Part shown: one piece after another, positions 60,454-64,000 of the stretch | Layout of the letters: each line of letters starts with the position of its first letter | Numbering within the stretch: position 1 is the stretch's first letter | Assembly: GCF_016097555.1 (NCBI RefSeq) | Contig: NC_054702.1 | Span: 71,950,856 to 72,014,855, forward strand | Direction of reading: 5' to 3' | Length of the DNA: 64,000 nt | Source of the DNA: Gigantopelta aegis | Lineage: Eukaryota > Mollusca > Gastropoda > Neomphalida > Peltospiridae | Position numbers and translations under genes: made by a program | The notes under the pieces: model-generated | Database searches by the model: none | Told to the model about the DNA's origin: nothing | What the model saw: the letters and a program-made list of their open reading frames with translations, nothing else

Positions 60454-60702
60454 TGTCCATTTCACTAAACATCATAAGTTTACATCTGCTACTAGTAGAT
60501 ATACCGGTTGTGCATTTACACGTTTGGCATCAATTTCACGCAGGAAATTACATCATTATTGAAGCTGGAGTATTTTAAAGACAAAATAAAATGAAATTGT
60601 TCTTCTAACTATATTCGTTCTACTATAATAGTAACAAGAATTGTGGTTTAGTCTAAGATTTACGTTTACATGCTTACGATGTTTTGTGAAATTGGGCCCT
60701 GG
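60454..60702. mobile_element. MITE-like element with GGGCCCAATTTCAC ends
   Basis: Left GTCCATTTCACTAAACATCA then TAAGTTTACAT. Right ATGCTTACGATGTTTTGTGA then AATTGGGCCC, the inverted match over about 27 bp. Confidence 0.6.
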
Positions 60703-62294
60703 TCTGTGACGATATCGCATCGTTAAGCCCTGTCAATTTGTAGGCTCCAAGGTAGTTTGAACAAAAATTAAACCTTTGCACTTGTTTTGGGGGGGGTTTT
60801 GATGAAAGCACAGACATTCATCTTTGTGAAATTGCTCAAATAACACCACTTTGTGTTCTTCAGCTTTTTTGAAATTAAGTTTGCACAACGACTGAACAGG
60901 ACAATATTTAAGCACCGGGGAAGGGTGGGGATGTCACATGACCGCCTTTATGAGATTTTTTAAAATGGCAATCCTGTAGATGTAATTGTCTGCCATCCGA
61001 GAGACAAACTTGGGTTTAATATACGAGATAAAAGTTTATATTTGAAGGGAATTACCAGATACCATATTCTGGGTAGCGGGTGTGATTTTGAAAATCTCAA
61101 GGATGGCACGATGTCGCACCAGGTTGGAGGGGTGTCAACCTCATTATGGACATTGTGTGAAATATATCGGAATTATACCCATTTCCGTGAGTAACTTTAT
61201 GTCAATGTCAAACACAACATTTTTTAATTGTACAAAAATAATTTCTTGAAGTGTACCCTTATAACCAACATTTTACCGCACAAACATACAAAATTAACTG
61301 ACATAAGTATGTTTATACAGCTAATTGGTCTTTTCGTTGTCTTGCTGTGACATGTGATTTTAACATGCATCGTGTGTATCGCTGTCAACTCGGGAGTCTG
61401 GCAGTTCAAATTTGTCATAGTTGCATTATGTAATCCAGTGGGAAGACATTTTACTATTCAGAGGTGTTATTAGAACTAAATTGGATAGTTTTTTTTTTTT
61501 TATATGGCAACACTGAATGTCAACACACAGCCTGTTGAATTAGCGGCAACACGCTTCGTAGCCATTACGATGACAACAAACATTATAATAACACGTCATT
61601 TTATAAACTCCATGTGCTTTTTTAACAATATAAATAGGCTATCCCACAATTCTCACTTCGGCAAAGGTTAAACAGTCGGGGACAATTCGGCCTGTTACAT
61701 TCTCGGAAACCGAAAGTAGTCGACATTTTCCGAATGAGAAAAAAAGGCAGAGTTACTTCCCTTCTGTTATTTTGACAAAAGAGGATCGATTTTTTTTTAT
61801 GCTTACAAAAATGTCATTTAAAAGGAGAAACCGTCTCCCGCACAGGTGAAAGGAGATTTGATCAAATACCGGGAGACTCCCGCGGAATCCGGGAGGGTTG
61901 ACAGGTCTGCATGCAACTATGTTTTCACTAATACTGAGTAATCATTGTGGTTACCACTGTCATGGTATGGGCTTTATTTAACTGGTCAATTCATGCTTCA
62001 CGAGACAAAAAAGAAAAGAAAGGGAATGTTTTGATGACACTCTACCACTGTTTAATCAGTGACCATTAGATTTTGACATAGTAAATTGCAACAATTGATA
62101 TAACGGATGATAGAAACCTGCTGCCACCATATCAGTTACTCCTACTGATAATAAGAAAATTAGTTTTTTTATATATACACTTTCTCATTTAGGAAAGCAC
62201 ATACCATAACATTTGAAGTCATGAAGCAATGGTTCTCATTAAAAAGACTCTTTACAAAAAGAAATGATGTCCAATGAGAATATAGCACTGGGTG

Positions 62295-64000
62295 CTAAGA
62301 AGATCCATTTTTGGGCGAGTGAGGCACTACCTTAGTATTGAACACTCTTATTGAAACTTGAGGCAGAAGAACGCACAGTTTTTCTGTTAACTGAATAATA
62401 CTGATTCTCTCCGACAGAAGAACCATGTCAGAATTTTCTGCCTGGTTTCCACACTGTGGTAATATTGGAATATACTCCGTCTGTTTCTCTGTCCCCGAAC
62501 TGTCCGTGGACGTTTCACTGCTCACCACTCCCCACTCGAGATGTTTCAGGTTCTTCAGTTTCGACACAGCCATCAGTGTACTCGAGTTCACTGCCGCTGC
62601 CGCCTGAAAGTAAAATAAATACTGTATAAGTAATAACTGATAGTTTTGGTGGGACATACTGATCGCTTTTTCGTAAACACAGTTATTTTATGTTTGGCAG
62701 ATATTTAAATATCTGTTTCAATCATTATTATATTGTTTTACCCACTTAAAACACACATCACTCCAGTTTGTACATTTTTGAAACAAAATAGTTATTCCAT
62801 TTTCCGTATTATGAAAGATCGCAGGATAAATGAAATAACTGGTTGCTGTCTTAAGATACCGGCTTTATCCTGCTCGGGTCGAATAGAGCATAGACGTTCA
62901 ATACGAATAAGGAATTCTACTCGGCAAGCCTCGTGGAATTCCCCATTCTTACCTTCACAGGATGAAGCTGTTAACAATATTATTAAACTGTTCTTCTCTA
63001 CATCCATGTGTATGTGTTTATATTTGCTGTAAGAGAGTAATGAATCTTAGTTTAAGACATTCTGTATATCTGCCTGTAGTTGCATAACAAAGGACCAAAA
63101 ATATTATATTCAAAAGAAACAAAAGCTCTTCTTTTTCTACCTTGTGTTGAGTTTATATGTCAAGTAATCTTGCTCTAAACTGACAACTTTCTACTTACTT
63201 CGGTCGTCGTATCTGGCCAGATAACCAAAGTGTGCAACTTCTCCAGCTGACCAAGAGAGTTTTCAAACGTATCTGCAATCTGGAACATTATCAGTTCTAG
63301 AATCTCCAGGCTGAAAAAAACACAAGAATCTTTCCTTTTTATCATGCAATTTCGTGAGAACATTTACTCATGGTAACCAATTTCTGTTTATCAACTATAT
63401 AATTCTCATTAATTATTAATTTTCACAAAGAAAGAAAGAAATGTTTTATTTAATGACGCACTCAACACATTTTATTTATGGTTATATGGCGTCAGACATA
63501 TGGTTAAGGACCACACAGATTTTGAAAGGAAACCCGCTGTCGCCACTACATGGGCTACTCTTTCCAATTAGCAGCAAGGGATCTTTTATTTGCGCTTCCC
63601 ACAGGCAGGATAGCACAAACCATGGCCTTTGTTAAACCAGTTATGGATCACTGGTCGGTGCAAGTGGTTTACACCTACCCATTGAGCCTTGCGGACCACT
63701 CACTCAAGGTTTGGAGTCGGTATCTGGATTAAAAATCCCATGCCTCGACTGGGATCCAAACCCATTACCTACCAGCCTGTAGACCGATGGCCTAACCACG
63801 ACGCTGGTTTTTCACAAACAATACATTTACAATGTTACTACAGTTTTACCTGAAAAATATAACTTTCAGTTGAATTCTAAACACATAAAATAAAATATGT
63901 GTACTAAGTGTACTCACTTTTTCAGGTTTTGTAACATGTCTGCAAGTCCAATGTCTGGAATTTCTCCACCACATTCTAACCGCAATTTTGTGAGATTTGT
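62295..64000 (-). CDS. Leucine-rich-repeat protein, C-terminal part (runs off right edge)
   Basis: Three exons on the minus strand: 64000-63918 (incomplete at the window edge), 63310-63199 and 62603-62295. Introns are in phases 2 and 0 with GT-AG ends, and frames join without stops. The translation holds regular LRR units: LTKLRLECGGEIPDIGLADM, LQNLKNLEILELIMFQI, LGQLEKLHTLVIW and VSKLKNLKHLEWGVV. The end is VLLPQVSIRVFNTKVV and a short polar tail. The repeat style (LxxL, about 25-30 residues) fits F-box/LRR or RNI-type proteins, but no diagnostic N-terminus lies in the window, so I leave it unnamed. The C-terminal exon also has an unusual Ser/Thr-rich loop. A full SINE B sits in the intron between the first two exons. 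Confidence 0.75.
63430..63808 (-). mobile_element. SINE family B, full length, with 10-bp target duplication
   Basis: Tail AAATGTTTTATTTAATGACG, body and head complement GGCCTAACCACGACGCTGG. The direct repeat TTTTCACAAA lies at 63420-63429 and 63809-63818. Confidence 0.9.

Larger units (their letters stand above)
56651..62294. other. Long gene-poor stretch
   Basis: AT-rich, no coding exon recognised on either strand. It contains three MITE-like elements and one SINE (listed), a possible old SINE at about 62015-62275, and the fragment CCGGGAGACTCCCGCGGAAT near 61881. Part may be 3' UTR of the minus-strand LRR gene. Confidence 0.4.

Noticed and set aside
61841-61915. Fragment with CCGGGAGACTCCCGCGGAAT and GGGTTGACAGGTCTG
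   Set aside because: Looks like one end of a dispersed element, but no partner end was located.
63441-63732. Recurrent 60-75 codon frames such as MFYLMTHSTHFIYGYMASD, seen here and at several other places
   Set aside because: They are chance open frames through SINE family B copies.

Overview
The window reads as nuclear DNA of a marine mollusc, more likely than any other animal group. It is AT-rich and intron-rich, its host genes have clear GT-AG introns, and it is packed with short tRNA-derived SINEs of a type I associate with molluscan genomes (tRNA-like head, a core containing AAAGATCCCTTGCT, and a tail built on GTTAAACAAAACAAAC). Species cannot be assigned from sequence alone.

Six host loci are supported. 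From left to right: (1) an IRAK1BP1 homologue with a SIMPL domain, three exons, + strand, 3409-6534. (2) A single-pass membrane protein with one divergent SUEL/Gal-lectin domain, five exons, - strand, 9557-25235; its exons join in phase from signal peptide to cytoplasmic tail. (3) A 43-residue one-helix micropeptide, + strand, 28392-28523, with a predicted 3'-UTR exon at about 30038-30300. (4) A complete UBXN1 homologue (UBA, C2H2 finger, coiled coil, UBX), eleven exons, + strand, 35021-51002. (5) An intronless DHHC palmitoyltransferase, - strand, 53522-54523. (6) The 3' end of a leucine-rich-repeat gene, - strand, running off the right edge, 62295-64000. They do not form a pathway and are simply neighbours.

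Most of the rest is repeat. The left edge (about 0.45-3.0 kb) holds two Tc1-like transposons, one internally deleted with clean inverted repeats and one near full length but decayed. About 20 copies or fragments of SINE family A, nine of family B and four of family C lie in introns and spacers, often nested in each other. A 5'-truncated LINE lies at 13.5-14.6 kb and a solo LTR at 40.9-42.0 kb. Several MITE-like elements carry short target duplications. Long CT, GA, CA, AT and GGAT microsatellites, a 19-bp minisatellite (20.15-20.64 kb) and an 89-bp dyad-symmetric satellite (55.5-56.4 kb) complete the picture.

The most unusual region is 31.9-37.2 kb, with four short elements of one architecture. 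Three lie nearly side by side in UBXN1 intron 1. Three have ends made of inverted clusters of a 10-14 base motif, a different motif in each. Two have 9-base direct repeats at their edges and a third has 11 bases. This points to non-autonomous Mutator-like (MULE) elements. One of the four carries a reading frame that may be the tail of a MULE-type transposase.
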